Shown piece by piece: positions 1 through 8,395 of a stretch of DNA of 64,000 bases. Numbering within the stretch: the stretch's first letter is position 1; every line of letters starts with the position of its first letter. Position numbers and translations under genes: made by a program. Origin of the DNA: Guyparkeria sp. WRN-7 (GTDB lineage Bacteria; Pseudomonadota; Gammaproteobacteria; Halothiobacillales; Halothiobacillaceae); contig NZ_LRFH01000002.1 in NCBI RefSeq assembly GCF_001641825.1, positions 186,001 to 250,000 on the forward strand, read 5' to 3'. Below the pieces are notes generated by a model. That model was not told the origin of the DNA, searched no databases, and saw nothing but the letters and a program-made list of their open reading frames with translations.

Positions 1-180
1 GCGCTTGATCTCGACCGGCTGGCCGTTGTGCTCGACGGTGACCGAGCCGATATCCCGCGTGACCTTGACCTTCATCTCCTCGGCCGCAGCGAGGGTCGCC
101 GCGCCAAGCAGGGCACCGCCCAGCGTCAGAGCGGTCAACCACCGAGACGCCGGGTGGCACATCCAGGTTGCTGTATTCAT
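1..180 (-). CDS. Exported protein of unknown function, C-terminus outside window
   Basis: Only the first 60 residues are inside the window; the gene continues past the left edge. The N-terminus has two arginine/tryptophan-containing positions followed by a hydrophobic run (about residues 14-32) ending in AAA-E, which reads as a Sec signal peptide. The mature start (about residue 34 on) has a short beta-rich stretch with the phrase DIGSVTVEHNGQPVEI. The ATG is at 178-180, 41 bases upstream of nothing else on this strand, so it is the most downstream gene after ugd. I do not recognise the family. The short repeat-like beta segment is common in several periplasmic folds and does not decide the function. 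Confidence 0.6.
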   Translation of the reverse strand, partial: MNTATWMCHPASRWLTALTLGGALLGAATLAAAEEMKVKVTRDIGSVTVEHNGQPVEIKR

Positions 181-221
181 GGCCGTCTCCCGTTAGTGAA
201 GCCTACCGGGAGTCTAGTCGG

Positions 222-1589
222 TCAGCCCCTCGCGTTCAGGGCGGCCGGATGGCGGACCGTCTTGCCACGACCGATGCCGTAGTAGTGCCAGCCGGTCTCG
301 GCCAGACGCGCCGGGTCGTAGAGGTTGCGGCCGTCGAAGATCACCGGATCGGTGAGCGAGGCGCGCATCAGCTCGAAGTCCGGGGCGCGGAAGGCCTTCC
401 ACTCGGTACAGACGATCAGCGCATCGGCACCCTTCAGCGCCGCATCGCGCGTGCCGACCAGCGCCAGGTCGTCACGCTGGCCGTAGATCCGCTGGGTTTC
501 CTCCATCGCCTCGGGATCGAAGGCCTGCACCCTGGCACCGGCGGCCCAGAGTGCCTCCATCAGCACGCGCGAGGGGGCCTCGCGCATGTCGTCGGTATTG
601 GGCTTGAAGGCCAGCCCCCACAGGGCAAAGGTCTTGCCGGCAAGCTTGTCCCGCCCGCCGTAATGCTGGATCACCAACTCGACCAGGCGGCTCTTCTGCC
701 GGCGATTGACCGCCTCGACGGCATCCAGCAGCAGCGGCTCGTGGTCGACGGCGTGGGCGATGCGCGACAGGGCCTGCACGTCCTTGGGAAAGCAGGAGCC
801 GCCGTAGCCGCAACCGGGGTAGATGAAGTGATAGCCGATGCGCGGGTCGGAACCGATCCCGAGGCGCACCTGCTCGATGTCCGCCCCCAGCCGTTCGGCC
901 ATGTTGGCCAGCTCGTTCATGAAGCTGATCTTGGTCGCCAGCATCGCGTTGGCGGCGTACTTGGTCAGCTCGGCCGAGCGCAGGTCCATCACGATCACGC
1001 GATCGTGGTTGCGGTTGAACGGCGCGTAGAGCTCGCGCATCACCTGCTCGCTATGCGGGTCGCTGGTGCCGATGATGATGCGGTCGGGCTTCATGAAGTC
1101 GTTGACCGCCGCCCCTTCCTTGAGGAATTCGGGGTTGGAGACCACGTCGAACGCCAGCTCCGCGCCGCGACGCGCCAGGGTCTCGGCCACCACCTCGCGC
1201 ACCTGGTCGCCCGTGCCCACCGGCACGGTCGACTTGTCGATGATGATCTTGGGCGCGTCCATGTGCTCGGCGATGGTGGCCGCCACGGCACGCACGTACT
1301 GCAGGTCGGCCGAGCCGTCCTCGTCCGGTGGCGTGCCCACGGCAATGAACTGCAACTCGCCGAAGGCGACGCCCTCGGCGGCATCGGTGCTGAAATGCAG
1401 CCGCCCCTGGGCGTGGTTCTCGCGCACGATCGGCTCGAGGCCGGGCTCGTAGATCGGGATCACGCCGTCGTTCAGGCGCGCGATCTTGTGCGGATCGACG
1501 TCCACGCACATGACCTCGTGTCCCACCTCGGCCAGGCAGGCACCGGTTACCAGTCCCACGTAGCCGGTGCCAAAGATCGCTACCTTCAT
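222..1589 (-). CDS. ugd: UDP-glucose 6-dehydrogenase
   Basis: Oxidises UDP-glucose to UDP-glucuronate with NAD+, the precursor for acidic surface polysaccharides and for aminoarabinose-type lipid A modification. The 455-residue length fits the family. The N-terminal Rossmann motif GTGYVG is at residues 7-12, and the catalytic cysteine is in GGSCFPKD near residue 266. The chosen ATG (1587-1589) gives the typical [12 protein letters not shown] start and overlaps the darP stop by four bases (ATGA), so the two genes are probably translated together. An ArnT-like transferase (5620-7185) and an ArnC-like transferase (14062-15117) in the same window could use sugars that derive from this product, but that link is an inference. 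Confidence 0.95.
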   Translation of the reverse strand: MKVAIFGTGYVGLVTGACLAEVGHEVMCVDVDPHKIARLNDGVIPIYEPGLEPIVRENHAQGRLHFSTDAAEGVAFGELQFIAVGTPPDEDGSADLQYVRAVAATIAEHMDAPKIIIDKSTVPVGTGDQVREVVAETLARRGAELAFDVVSNPEFLKEGAAVNDFMKPDRIIIGTSDPHSEQVMRELYAPFNRNHDRVIVMDLRSAELTKYAANAMLATKISFMNELANMAERLGADIEQVRLGIGSDPRIGYHFIYPGCGYGGSCFPKDVQALSRIAHAVDHEPLLLDAVEAVNRRQKSRLVELVIQHYGGRDKLAGKTFALWGLAFKPNTDDMREAPSRVLMEALWAAGARVQAFDPEAMEETQRIYGQRDDLALVGTRDAALKGADALIVCTEWKAFRAPDFELMRASLTDPVIFDGRNLYDPARLAETGWHYYGIGRGKTVRHPAALNARG

Positions 1590-2152
1590 TCGCTCTCGGT
1601 TCCTTCGGATGATTGTCGGTCGCCCGCCGCCTCGATCTCGGCACGCACGGCCTGGAACAGCGCGCGCGTCGCCTTGCCGTATTCCTCGCGCTTGGCCTCG
1701 GCCCGCGCGTTGCGCTGCAGCTGGCGCAACTGCTGGACGTCCACGCCCGGAAAGTCGTCGATAAAGCGCGTGATGGCGTCGTTCTCGTCGATCAATGCGT
1801 CCCGCCACGCCTCGGCCTGCATCTGCAGGCGCTGATTCTCCGGCGAGTTCGGGTCGAGACGCCGCAAACCGGCCTCGATGGCCTCGACGTCCTCTTCGCG
1901 CATCAGCTTGCCGACGTACTGGCGCTGGCGCTTGCCCGCCCCGCGCGAGCGGATCCGCTGCAGATCCTCGATCGCCTCGCGCAGCCGGTCGGTGATCGGC
2001 AGCTGGTCGAGCGACTCGGCATCCAGTTCGGCGAGACTCTCGCCGATGCGCTGGGCGGCATGCGCCTCGCGCTTTACCTGGGACTTGCTCGGCCCCCAGT
2101 ACTCCTCGTCGTGTTCGTCCGCGGGGTCGTTCGGCAGATTCGGATCAGACAT
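1586..2152 (-). CDS. darP: DarP (YjgA, DUF615) ribosome-associated 50S assembly factor
   Basis: A 188-residue, highly charged, helical protein of the YjgA/DUF615 family, which in E. coli binds late 50S precursors and helps mature the peptidyl transferase centre. Visible features are the acidic N-terminus with the [15 protein letters not shown] segment typical of the family, and long amphipathic helices afterwards. No signal peptide or membrane segment is seen, so it should be cytoplasmic. It lies directly upstream of ugd with a four-base overlap. That pairing is not usual for darP and is probably only a shared transcript. The ATG at 2150-2152 gives the family length. Confidence 0.9.
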   Translation of the reverse strand: MSDPNLPNDPADEHDEEYWGPSKSQVKREAHAAQRIGESLAELDAESLDQLPITDRLREAIEDLQRIRSRGAGKRQRQYVGKLMREEDVEAIEAGLRRLDPNSPENQRLQMQAEAWRDALIDENDAITRFIDDFPGVDVQQLRQLQRNARAEAKREEYGKATRALFQAVRAEIEAAGDRQSSEGTESE

Positions 2153-2237
2153 GGCGGCACTCGGCTTGGGCGGAAAAGGCCTCGATTCTACCCAATTCGC
2201 CGCGCCGACGACGATCGCAGCCTGCCGGGCACGCGTG

Positions 2238-2717
2238 TCAGCTTGATGACGCGACCGGATTCAGGCGCCAGAGACGGGCATTGAGCAGAGCGGCGAAGGC
2301 GATCCAGAACCAGTAGGGGACCAGCAGGAGCGCGGCGAGCGTACTCACCTGCCAGAACAGCAGGATCACCAGGGAGAGAAGCATCCACAGCAGCAGGATG
2401 TCGACCAGGGCGGCGACCATGCGCCGACGGCCGAAGAACAGGTACGACCAGACGGCGTTGAACAGCAGGTGGATCAGATAGAGGACCAGGCCGGCGTCGC
2501 GGGCCGACGACGGCTCGCTCATGTAGACCCGCCACGCGGCCACCGCCATCAGCAGGTAGAGCAGTGCCCAGGCAACCGGAAAGACGCGATCCGGCGGGGT
2601 CCAGACGGGTTTGCGCAGCGCCCGGTACCAGTCGTCGGGGCGGAACACCCCGCCCGTCAGCGCGGTCAGGGCGACCAGGCCGATGGAGGCCATCAGAGCG
2701 ACTACGGATTCGAGCAT
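2238..2717 (-). CDS. tspO: TspO/MBR family integral membrane protein
   Basis: A 159-residue polytopic membrane protein of the TspO (translocator protein, peripheral benzodiazepine receptor) family. Five hydrophobic segments are visible, along with the tryptophan/proline-rich signature KPVWTPPDRVFPVAWALLY between the first and second. Family members bind porphyrins and sterol-like ligands, and in Rhodobacter affect tetrapyrrole-dependent regulation; here a specific ligand cannot be told. The ATG at 2715-2717 gives a normal family start. It stands between darP and truD with 85 and 47 base gaps and could belong to a truD-led transcript. Confidence 0.9.
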   Translation of the reverse strand: MLESVVALMASIGLVALTALTGGVFRPDDWYRALRKPVWTPPDRVFPVAWALLYLLMAVAAWRVYMSEPSSARDAGLVLYLIHLLFNAVWSYLFFGRRRMVAALVDILLLWMLLSLVILLFWQVSTLAALLLVPYWFWIAFAALLNARLWRLNPVASSS

Positions 2718-2764
2718 GCGGACTCCCCTTCCTGTGCCGGTTCCTGTGCACGACAGCAGGAAGA

Positions 2765-3910
2765 CTAGTCGTCTTGCGCCTGATCTGCCTCGATCGGGGC
2801 GAACAGTTCGGCCACCAGTTCGGTGGCGTAGCTGCCGGGCGGCAGCGAGAACTCGAGCGCCACGGTGCTCTCGTCGATGCGGTAGTCGAGGTCGTCGACG
2901 CGCACGGCCAGCGGACGGCGGTCGGATGCCACCCGCCAGTTGGCGAACCACTCGATCCACGTCTGCCCGCCAAGCCGCTCGATCATGGCCCCGACCAGGG
3001 CCGTTTCGGTCTCGGCCACACCGTCGGCCGCCTGGCTGCCCTGCTCGCCCCACAGTGGACCGGTGGGCGTCACGTCGCCCTCGGCCAACCGCTGCTGGAG
3101 CGCATCGAGCTCGTCGGATTCGGCCAGGAAACGACTGCGCGAGCCGGCCAGCTGAAGCAGATCGCCCGGCAGGACCCGGTCGAGCTCGTCGGCATCCAGA
3201 CGTGTCGCGAGGACGTGATCGAATACCGCACTGCGCAGGGTCGAGATCAGCCAGTTGCGCACCGAGCGCTTGGGCTTGCCCGTGCGCTGGCCGGTGCCCC
3301 ACTCGACCAGCCCGCGCAGGTTCGAATACCCCCGCCCGTAGCGCTGCGTACCGAAGTAGTTGGCCATGCCGTGTTCGGCAAGCACCGCCCGGCGGTGATC
3401 GAGGTAGGTCGACAGCTCGTCACCGCGGCCATCGATCGCCGCCACATCGCTCAGGGTCAGCCGGAAGCGGTTGGCGCGATGGGTGCCGCGACGCAGCTTG
3501 CGGTCGTGACGATCCAGCGCGAGCACGCCGATCCCGGCCTCGGCGCATTGCGCCTGAAAGGCTTGTGGATCAAAGGTTTCGTGCGGGAAGCTCAACCACT
3601 GGGTGGTGACGGCATGGCGGTCCTTCAGACCGGAGAAGCCGATGTCGCGACTGCGCGTCCCGGTCGCCTTGCCCGCCCAGTCGACCAGCGCGCCGGTGGT
3701 CATGTCGCGCTTTTCCAGCCGCACCAGCCAGTGATTGCCGGCACCGGTCGGCTCGAAGCCGAGCAGCTCGTCGACGCGGAAGGACTCGGGCGTCGCCTTC
3801 AGGCCGGCTCGCCACTCGGGCTGGCCACAGACACGCGGCCGCGTGGTGTCCGGCGCCCCGAGCCAGTCACGCGGTGCCGGCACGCGCGGGGGCTGCTCGG
3901 CGTCATTCAT
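2765..3910 (-). CDS. truD: tRNA pseudouridine(13) synthase TruD
   Basis: Converts uridine 13 of tRNA(Glu) to pseudouridine. The 381-residue protein carries the TruD signature FSGLKDRHAVTTQ, with the predicted catalytic aspartate at residue 97 in GLKDR, and the TruD insertion domain in its second half. It is cytoplasmic. The start ATG (3908-3910) lies eight bases inside the end of pyrC, so the two genes overlap and probably share a transcript. In many gammaproteobacteria truD sits in the ispDF-truD-surE cluster instead, so its position next to pyrC is a local arrangement. N-terminal residues 1-30 are proline-rich and less conserved. Confidence 0.95.
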   Translation of the reverse strand: MNDAEQPPRVPAPRDWLGAPDTTRPRVCGQPEWRAGLKATPESFRVDELLGFEPTGAGNHWLVRLEKRDMTTGALVDWAGKATGTRSRDIGFSGLKDRHAVTTQWLSFPHETFDPQAFQAQCAEAGIGVLALDRHDRKLRRGTHRANRFRLTLSDVAAIDGRGDELSTYLDHRRAVLAEHGMANYFGTQRYGRGYSNLRGLVEWGTGQRTGKPKRSVRNWLISTLRSAVFDHVLATRLDADELDRVLPGDLLQLAGSRSRFLAESDELDALQQRLAEGDVTPTGPLWGEQGSQAADGVAETETALVGAMIERLGGQTWIEWFANWRVASDRRPLAVRVDDLDYRIDESTVALEFSLPPGSYATELVAELFAPIEADQAQDD

Positions 3911-4946
3911 CCAGGAGGGTCGCGGTCCAGTCGATCGACTCGCCGCTCAAGAACGGCACGACCGTGTCGCCGCCGACCTTCACCGGGGCCGGGACGGTCT
4001 GGGCACGGCGCTCGAGCTTGAGGCGGCGCTCGTTGACCGGCAGGCCGTAGAAGCGCGGCCCGTTGAGACTGGTGAAGGCCTCGAGCCGGTCCAAGGCACC
4101 CAGCTGGTCGAATACCTGCGCGTAGAGCTCGACGGCCACCGGCGCGGTGAAGGCGCCGGCACAGCCGCAGGCGGATTCCTTGGCCCCTTTCGGGTGCGGG
4201 GCACTGTCGGTGCCCATGAAGAACTTGCCGGAGGAATCGACCGCCGCTTCGAGCAATGCCTCGCGATGCTTCTCGCGCTTGAGGATCGGCAGGCAGTAGT
4301 AGTGCGGCCGGATGCCGCCGGCCAGCATGGCATTGCGGTTGAACATCAGGTGGTGCGCGGTGATGGTCGCGCCGAGACGCTCGCCCTGCGAGCGGACAAA
4401 GGCGGCCGCCTGGGCGGTGGTGATGTGCTCCATCACCACCTTGAGATCCGGGTAGCGCTCCAGCATCGGCGAGAGCACCCGCTCGATGAACACCGCCTCG
4501 CGGTCGAAGATGTCGATCGCCGGGTCGACCACCTCGCCGTGTACCAGCAGCGGCAGGCCGGTGCGTTCCAGCGCGCCGAGCACCGACTCGATCGCGAGCG
4601 GGTCGGTGACGCCGTTCTCCGAGTTGGTGGTCGCGCCTGCCGGGTACAGCTTGACGGCATGGATGTGCGGGTCGGCCGCGGCCTGCTCGATCTCGGCGGC
4701 CGTGGTCTGGTCGGTGAGATACAGCGTCATCAGGGGCTGGAAGTCGTGCTCGGCCCCGACGGCGGCCAGTACCCGGTCGCGGTAGGCATGCGCCTCGGCC
4801 ACCGTGGTCACCGGCGGCACCAGGTTGGGCATGATGATCGCCCGGGCGCACTGGCGCGCGGAGAAGCCGGCCACGGCGTCGAGGATCGCGCCGTCGCGCA
4901 GATGAAGATGCCAGTCGTCGGGCTGGCGAATGATCAGCTCATCCAA
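3903..4946 (-). CDS. pyrC: Dihydroorotase, class II
   Basis: Cyclises N-carbamoyl-aspartate to dihydroorotate, the third step of pyrimidine synthesis. The 347 residues match the E. coli-type class II enzyme. Zinc-binding HxH is at residues 13 and 15 (DWHLHLRDG), and the lysine expected to be carboxylated is K99 in AVKLYPAG. The only in-frame start that keeps the HxH is TTG at 4944-4946: the frame is closed by a TGA just upstream and no in-frame ATG or GTG exists. A purine-rich stretch (GAAAAAGG in the mRNA) lies about 15 bases upstream. A weak start codon and an AT-rich leader would suit translational control, as known for E. coli pyrC, but this is an inference. truD follows with an eight-base overlap. 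Confidence 0.93.
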   Translation of the reverse strand: MDELIIRQPDDWHLHLRDGAILDAVAGFSARQCARAIIMPNLVPPVTTVAEAHAYRDRVLAAVGAEHDFQPLMTLYLTDQTTAAEIEQAAADPHIHAVKLYPAGATTNSENGVTDPLAIESVLGALERTGLPLLVHGEVVDPAIDIFDREAVFIERVLSPMLERYPDLKVVMEHITTAQAAAFVRSQGERLGATITAHHLMFNRNAMLAGGIRPHYYCLPILKREKHREALLEAAVDSSGKFFMGTDSAPHPKGAKESACGCAGAFTAPVAVELYAQVFDQLGALDRLEAFTSLNGPRFYGLPVNERRLKLERRAQTVPAPVKVGGDTVVPFLSGESIDWTATLLDE

Positions 4947-4997
4947 AAGAAAACACTGCCTTTTTCAGTTCGTTACACGATATATCGAGAGACGGGA

Positions 4998-5489
4998 TTA
5001 CCAGGCGATGTAGGCGTAGCCGTCTTCCTGGTATTCCATCAGCGCCGCGGCACCCACCTGCTCGATGCGGGCGAAGTCCCGCATGTCTTCCTCGGCGTAG
5101 CCGACGGTGTTCATGGTGTTGCCGCAGGCGATCCACTCGACGTCGTAGTTCTTGGCGAAACCCTCGACCCGGGCGTAGATCTCGGGGTCGACTTCACGCT
5201 TGGGCTCCTTGGCCAGCAGATGGACGCCGCCGGCAAAGCAGGCCACGGCGATCTTCACGTTGCCGCCGTACTTGCCGATCATGGCGTTCATCGAGTTGAG
5301 CACGTGGGTCTGGTAGTCCACGTCGGCGTGATTGAGCTGATAGATGACGTGATGCGCCGGCTCGTCGCCGGGGAAGAACAGTTCCTCCTGCTCCCCGGTC
5401 TGCGCCTGGGCGCGGCCGATACCGAGTGCCGCACCGGCGCCCGCCAGTGCCGTCATGAAACGACGTCGGTTCTTGAGAAAATCCTGCAT
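4998..5489 (-). CDS. DsrE-family protein with twin-arginine export signal
   Basis: A 163-residue DsrE/DsrF-like protein. The N-terminus has a twin-arginine signal (RRRFM at residues 8-12, hydrophobic region, AQA near 27-29), so the folded protein is predicted to be exported through Tat. The DsrE-like core follows from about residue 46. Two cysteines stand out: C84 in VACFAGG, at the place where sulfur-relay members carry their persulfide cysteine, and C122 in ACGNTMNT. A strong ribosome-binding site (GAGGTGAGG) precedes the ATG at 5487-5489. Cytoplasmic DsrE proteins pass sulfur atoms between partners. Exported members are found in sulfur-metabolising bacteria, and their role is not settled. 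The pyrC start is 51 bases downstream. Confidence 0.85.
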   Translation of the reverse strand: MQDFLKNRRRFMTALAGAGAALGIGRAQAQTGEQEELFFPGDEPAHHVIYQLNHADVDYQTHVLNSMNAMIGKYGGNVKIAVACFAGGVHLLAKEPKREVDPEIYARVEGFAKNYDVEWIACGNTMNTVGYAEEDMRDFARIEQVGAAALMEYQEDGYAYIAW

Positions 5490-5619
5490 TCCTCACCTCG
5501 TAACGCGGCAGGCCGTGCCTGCTCGTCAATGGTTTTCAACGTTCCGTCGCAACGCATGACCGGGCCATCCTTCGGTCCCCGCTGATCATGGTAGCTCATC
5601 GCCCCGGGCGCGGGCGCCG

Positions 5620-7185
5620 TTACTTCTCCTCGCCGACCCGCATGAGCACCACCCCACCCTTGGCGTAGATCACCTCTCCGGGCATGCCCTCGACCCGTTG
5701 GGCACGGGTCAGCAGCAGGTCGCCCGGACGGACATCGCGGCGCTCCACCACCTGCCGGGCGTAGACGCCGAAACTGGGCGTGTTCATCCCCCGCATCACC
5801 AGCGGCCCGGAAAGATCCCGTGCGAGCAGGCCGGCCTCCTTGACCGGTCCCTGCTGCATCTGACCGACGGCATTGAGGACGAGCGCGTTGACCACCAGCG
5901 AGAACGACAGCGCCACCGGGATCATCACCTTTGGCAGCGACCAGTTGCGGGACAGGCCGGCCGCCGCCACCAGGACCAGCGCCCCACCGACGATCAGGTA
6001 CCAGGACGAGCCGAAGAACCGGTCGCGCTCGGCCAGCATGTCCTGCACGTAGGCCGGCTTGATCTGGTCGAAGTTGATCTCCACCAGCCACGGCAGCAGA
6101 AGAACGAACAGCAGGAAGGCCGCCGGCGGCAACAGGTGCAGCCAGCGGTGCTTCACCTGCGGCAGGTGCGAGGCCATCACCAGCATCAGCCCCATCAGCC
6201 CGTAGTTGAGGTAATGCGGCAGCTTGGTGCCGGAGAAGGAGAACAGCAGCAGGGTCAGACCGAACCAGATCCAGCCGAAGCGCCTCAGCGCCAGCGGGAT
6301 CGAGGCCGGCTGGCCGTAGGCGCCCTGCCAGTCGGCGCGCAGATAGCGCAGCGAGACCAGCACCGCGCCGGTGAACGGCAGCAGGGCGACCAGCGTGACC
6401 ACCGGGTAATACCAGAAGCCGCCGGAGTGGCCTTCCATCGCCTCGCCGAATCGGCCGACGTTGTTCTTGAGGAAGAACTCGTCGATGAAGTACTGGCCGT
6501 GCTCGATCCAGACCGCCACGTACCACGGCACCGCGACCGCCAGGAACAGCAGGATGCCCTGCCAGTCGAGCACCGCGCGCCACCAGTCACGTCCCCGTGC
6601 GGTGGCGAGATAGAAGAAGAAGCTCGCCGCCGCGGGGATGACCACCGCCACCGGCCCCTTGGTGAGAAAGCCCAGACCCATGGCGAGATACGCCCAGCGC
6701 ACCCAGCGGCGCTCGCCCGTCACCCAGTGGTTGAAGGTGGCGAAGGTCGCGCCGGTGAGGAAGAATAGCAGTACCGCGTCCGAGATCGCCGCCTTGCCCA
6801 CCACGGTGGTCATCAGGGAGGTGGCGGCGATCAGGGCGGCGAAAAACGCCTGGCGCGCGCCGAGGTGACGGTCGGCAAAGGCGTAGATCATTCCGATCCA
6901 GGCCGCCGAGGCCAGCACCGACGGCAGCCGGAAGGCCCACTCGGTGAAGCCGAACAGACCCACCGAGAGCGCCTGCAGCCAGTAGATCAGCACCGGCTTG
7001 GCGAAGCGCGGCTCGTCGTTGAGATACGGCGTGAGGAAATCGCCACGCTCGAACATCGCCCAGGTCGCGCCGGTGAAGGCCCCTTCGTCGAGATCGAACA
7101 GCGGCAGGCTGCCGATGCCCCAGACGTAGCCGATCGCCACGGCGATGGAGAGGACGATCAGGTGAAATCGACGGGAATCGAGCAT
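5620..7185 (-). CDS. ArnT/PMT-like lipid-linked glycosyltransferase (GT83-type)
   Basis: A 521-residue inner-membrane protein resembling ArnT and other members of the PMT (protein O-mannosyltransferase) superfamily, which move a sugar from undecaprenyl phosphate to lipid A or another acceptor on the periplasmic side. An N-terminal membrane helix is followed by the acidic motif DLDEGAF (residues 31-37), where the catalytic aspartate of the fold lies. About a dozen hydrophobic segments follow, then a periplasmic C-terminal domain from about residue 420. The ATG at 7183-7185 was chosen because the upstream extension is not membrane-like and is likely non-coding. The sugar and acceptor cannot be read from the sequence. 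A candidate donor-making enzyme is encoded at 14062-15117. Confidence 0.88.
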   Translation of the reverse strand: MLDSRRFHLIVLSIAVAIGYVWGIGSLPLFDLDEGAFTGATWAMFERGDFLTPYLNDEPRFAKPVLIYWLQALSVGLFGFTEWAFRLPSVLASAAWIGMIYAFADRHLGARQAFFAALIAATSLMTTVVGKAAISDAVLLFFLTGATFATFNHWVTGERRWVRWAYLAMGLGFLTKGPVAVVIPAAASFFFYLATARGRDWWRAVLDWQGILLFLAVAVPWYVAVWIEHGQYFIDEFFLKNNVGRFGEAMEGHSGGFWYYPVVTLVALLPFTGAVLVSLRYLRADWQGAYGQPASIPLALRRFGWIWFGLTLLLFSFSGTKLPHYLNYGLMGLMLVMASHLPQVKHRWLHLLPPAAFLLFVLLLPWLVEINFDQIKPAYVQDMLAERDRFFGSSWYLIVGGALVLVAAAGLSRNWSLPKVMIPVALSFSLVVNALVLNAVGQMQQGPVKEAGLLARDLSGPLVMRGMNTPSFGVYARQVVERRDVRPGDLLLTRAQRVEGMPGEVIYAKGGVVLMRVGEEK

Positions 7186-7244
7186 GAGGCGGTCTCGTGA
7201 CGGTCGAATGGCCTCGCGGGCGAGGACAATGGCGATGGCGCGGC

Positions 7245-7253
7245 AGTATACCA
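7245..7253 (-). promoter_or_regulatory. Extended -10 promoter candidate for the ArnT-like gene
   Basis: On the minus strand the sequence reads TGG-TATACT, a sigma70 -10 hexamer with one mismatch plus the TGN extension, about 60 bases upstream of the ATG at 7185. No good -35 box is seen at normal spacing, which is allowed for extended -10 promoters. Confidence 0.4.
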
Positions 7254-7296
7254 ACCGCAGCACCGGGATCGACCGCAACACACGCCCCGAAGTCGC

Positions 7297-7302
7297 TACA
7301 AT
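7297..7302 (+). promoter_or_regulatory. -10 box candidate for pyrD
   Basis: TACAAT on the plus strand would place transcription start near 7309, giving a leader of about 24 bases before the pyrD ATG at 7333. The -35 region is poor, so this is tentative. Confidence 0.35.
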
Positions 7303-7332
7303 GGCGTTTTGCCTTCAGAACGTGATGCCCAT

Positions 7333-8388
7333 ATGGACCTCTATCCCCTGCTCCGCCCCCTGCTGTTCCGGCTCGACCCCGAGACGGCTCACCGCGTCAC
7401 CCTGAACCTGGTGGACCTGGCCGCGCGCACGCCGTGGTGCGGCATGCAGCGTCGTGGCGTGGCCGAGGACCCGATCACCCTGATGGGGCTCGACTTTCCC
7501 AACCGCGTCGGCCTCGCCGCCGGGCTGGACAAGAATGCCGCCCACATCCGCGGGCTTTCCTGCCTCGGGTTCGGCTTTATCGAGGTGGGAACACTGACCC
7601 CGCGGCCACAGCCGGGCAACCCGGCGCCGCGTCTGTTTCGCCTGACGCAGGCCGAGGCGCTGATCAACCGCATGGGGTTCAACAACGACGGCATCGAGGC
7701 GGCCCTGGCGAATATCGCCGACGCCCCGCGCGACGTGCCGCTGGGGATCAATATCGGCAAGAACTTCGACACGCCGATCGAAGACGCGCTCGATGACTAT
7801 CGTGCCGGGCTTGCCGCCGTGTACGCCGAGGCCGACTACGTCACCATCAACATCTCGTCGCCCAACACCGCCAACCTGCGCAACCTGCAGGGCGGCGAGG
7901 CGTTCGCCGCCCTGCTCGCGGGGCTGGCCGAGGAACGCGCCCGGCTCACCGAACACCACGACCGGCACGTGCCGCTGGCGATCAAGATTGCCCCGGACAT
8001 CGAGGACGACGAGCTGCCGGCACTGACCGATGCGCTGGTCGAGCACGGCATCGATGCGGTGATCGCGACAAACACCACCGTCGGCCGACCGCTGGTCTCG
8101 GGCCTGCCGCAGGCCGACGAGGCCGGCGGTCTGAGTGGTCCGCCGGTACGCGAGCGCTCCACCGAGGTCATCGCCGCACTGCGCGAGCAGCTGCCGGAAG
8201 GGTTCCCGATCATCGGGGTGGGCGGCATCGACTCGGGTGATGCCGCGCTGGAGAAGATCCGCGCCGGGGCCGATCTGGTGCAGGTCTACACCGGCCTGAT
8301 CTACCGCGGCCCGCAGCTGGTCCGCGATGTCGCCCGGGCAATCGCCGAGGTGAGCGAGCCGGCGCTCGGGGCCGAATCGGACGCCTGA
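7333..8388 (+). CDS. pyrD: Dihydroorotate dehydrogenase, class 2 (quinone-dependent)
   Basis: Oxidises dihydroorotate to orotate at the membrane, passing electrons to quinone through FMN; fourth step of pyrimidine synthesis. The 351 residues include the N-terminal amphipathic quinone-binding helices ([20 protein letters not shown]), the GFNNDG substrate-binding loop, and NISSPNT, whose serine near residue 176 is the catalytic base that marks class 2. The ATG at 7333 was preferred over an earlier in-frame start at 7309 (TTG) because it begins exactly where the family begins. The gene is alone on the plus strand between two minus-strand genes and is separated from pyrC by about 2.4 kb. It ends seven bases from the convergent moeB. 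Confidence 0.96.
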   Translation: MDLYPLLRPLLFRLDPETAHRVTLNLVDLAARTPWCGMQRRGVAEDPITLMGLDFPNRVGLAAGLDKNAAHIRGLSCLGFGFIEVGTLTPRPQPGNPAPRLFRLTQAEALINRMGFNNDGIEAALANIADAPRDVPLGINIGKNFDTPIEDALDDYRAGLAAVYAEADYVTINISSPNTANLRNLQGGEAFAALLAGLAEERARLTEHHDRHVPLAIKIAPDIEDDELPALTDALVEHGIDAVIATNTTVGRPLVSGLPQADEAGGLSGPPVRERSTEVIAALREQLPEGFPIIGVGGIDSGDAALEKIRAGADLVQVYTGLIYRGPQLVRDVARAIAEVSEPALGAESDA

Positions 8389-8395
8389 GGGAGGG

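Noticed and set aside
168-1835. 555-codon plus-strand frame opposite ugd and darP
   Set aside because: Both minus-strand genes carry family signatures; the long opposite frame follows from few AT-rich stops at high GC.
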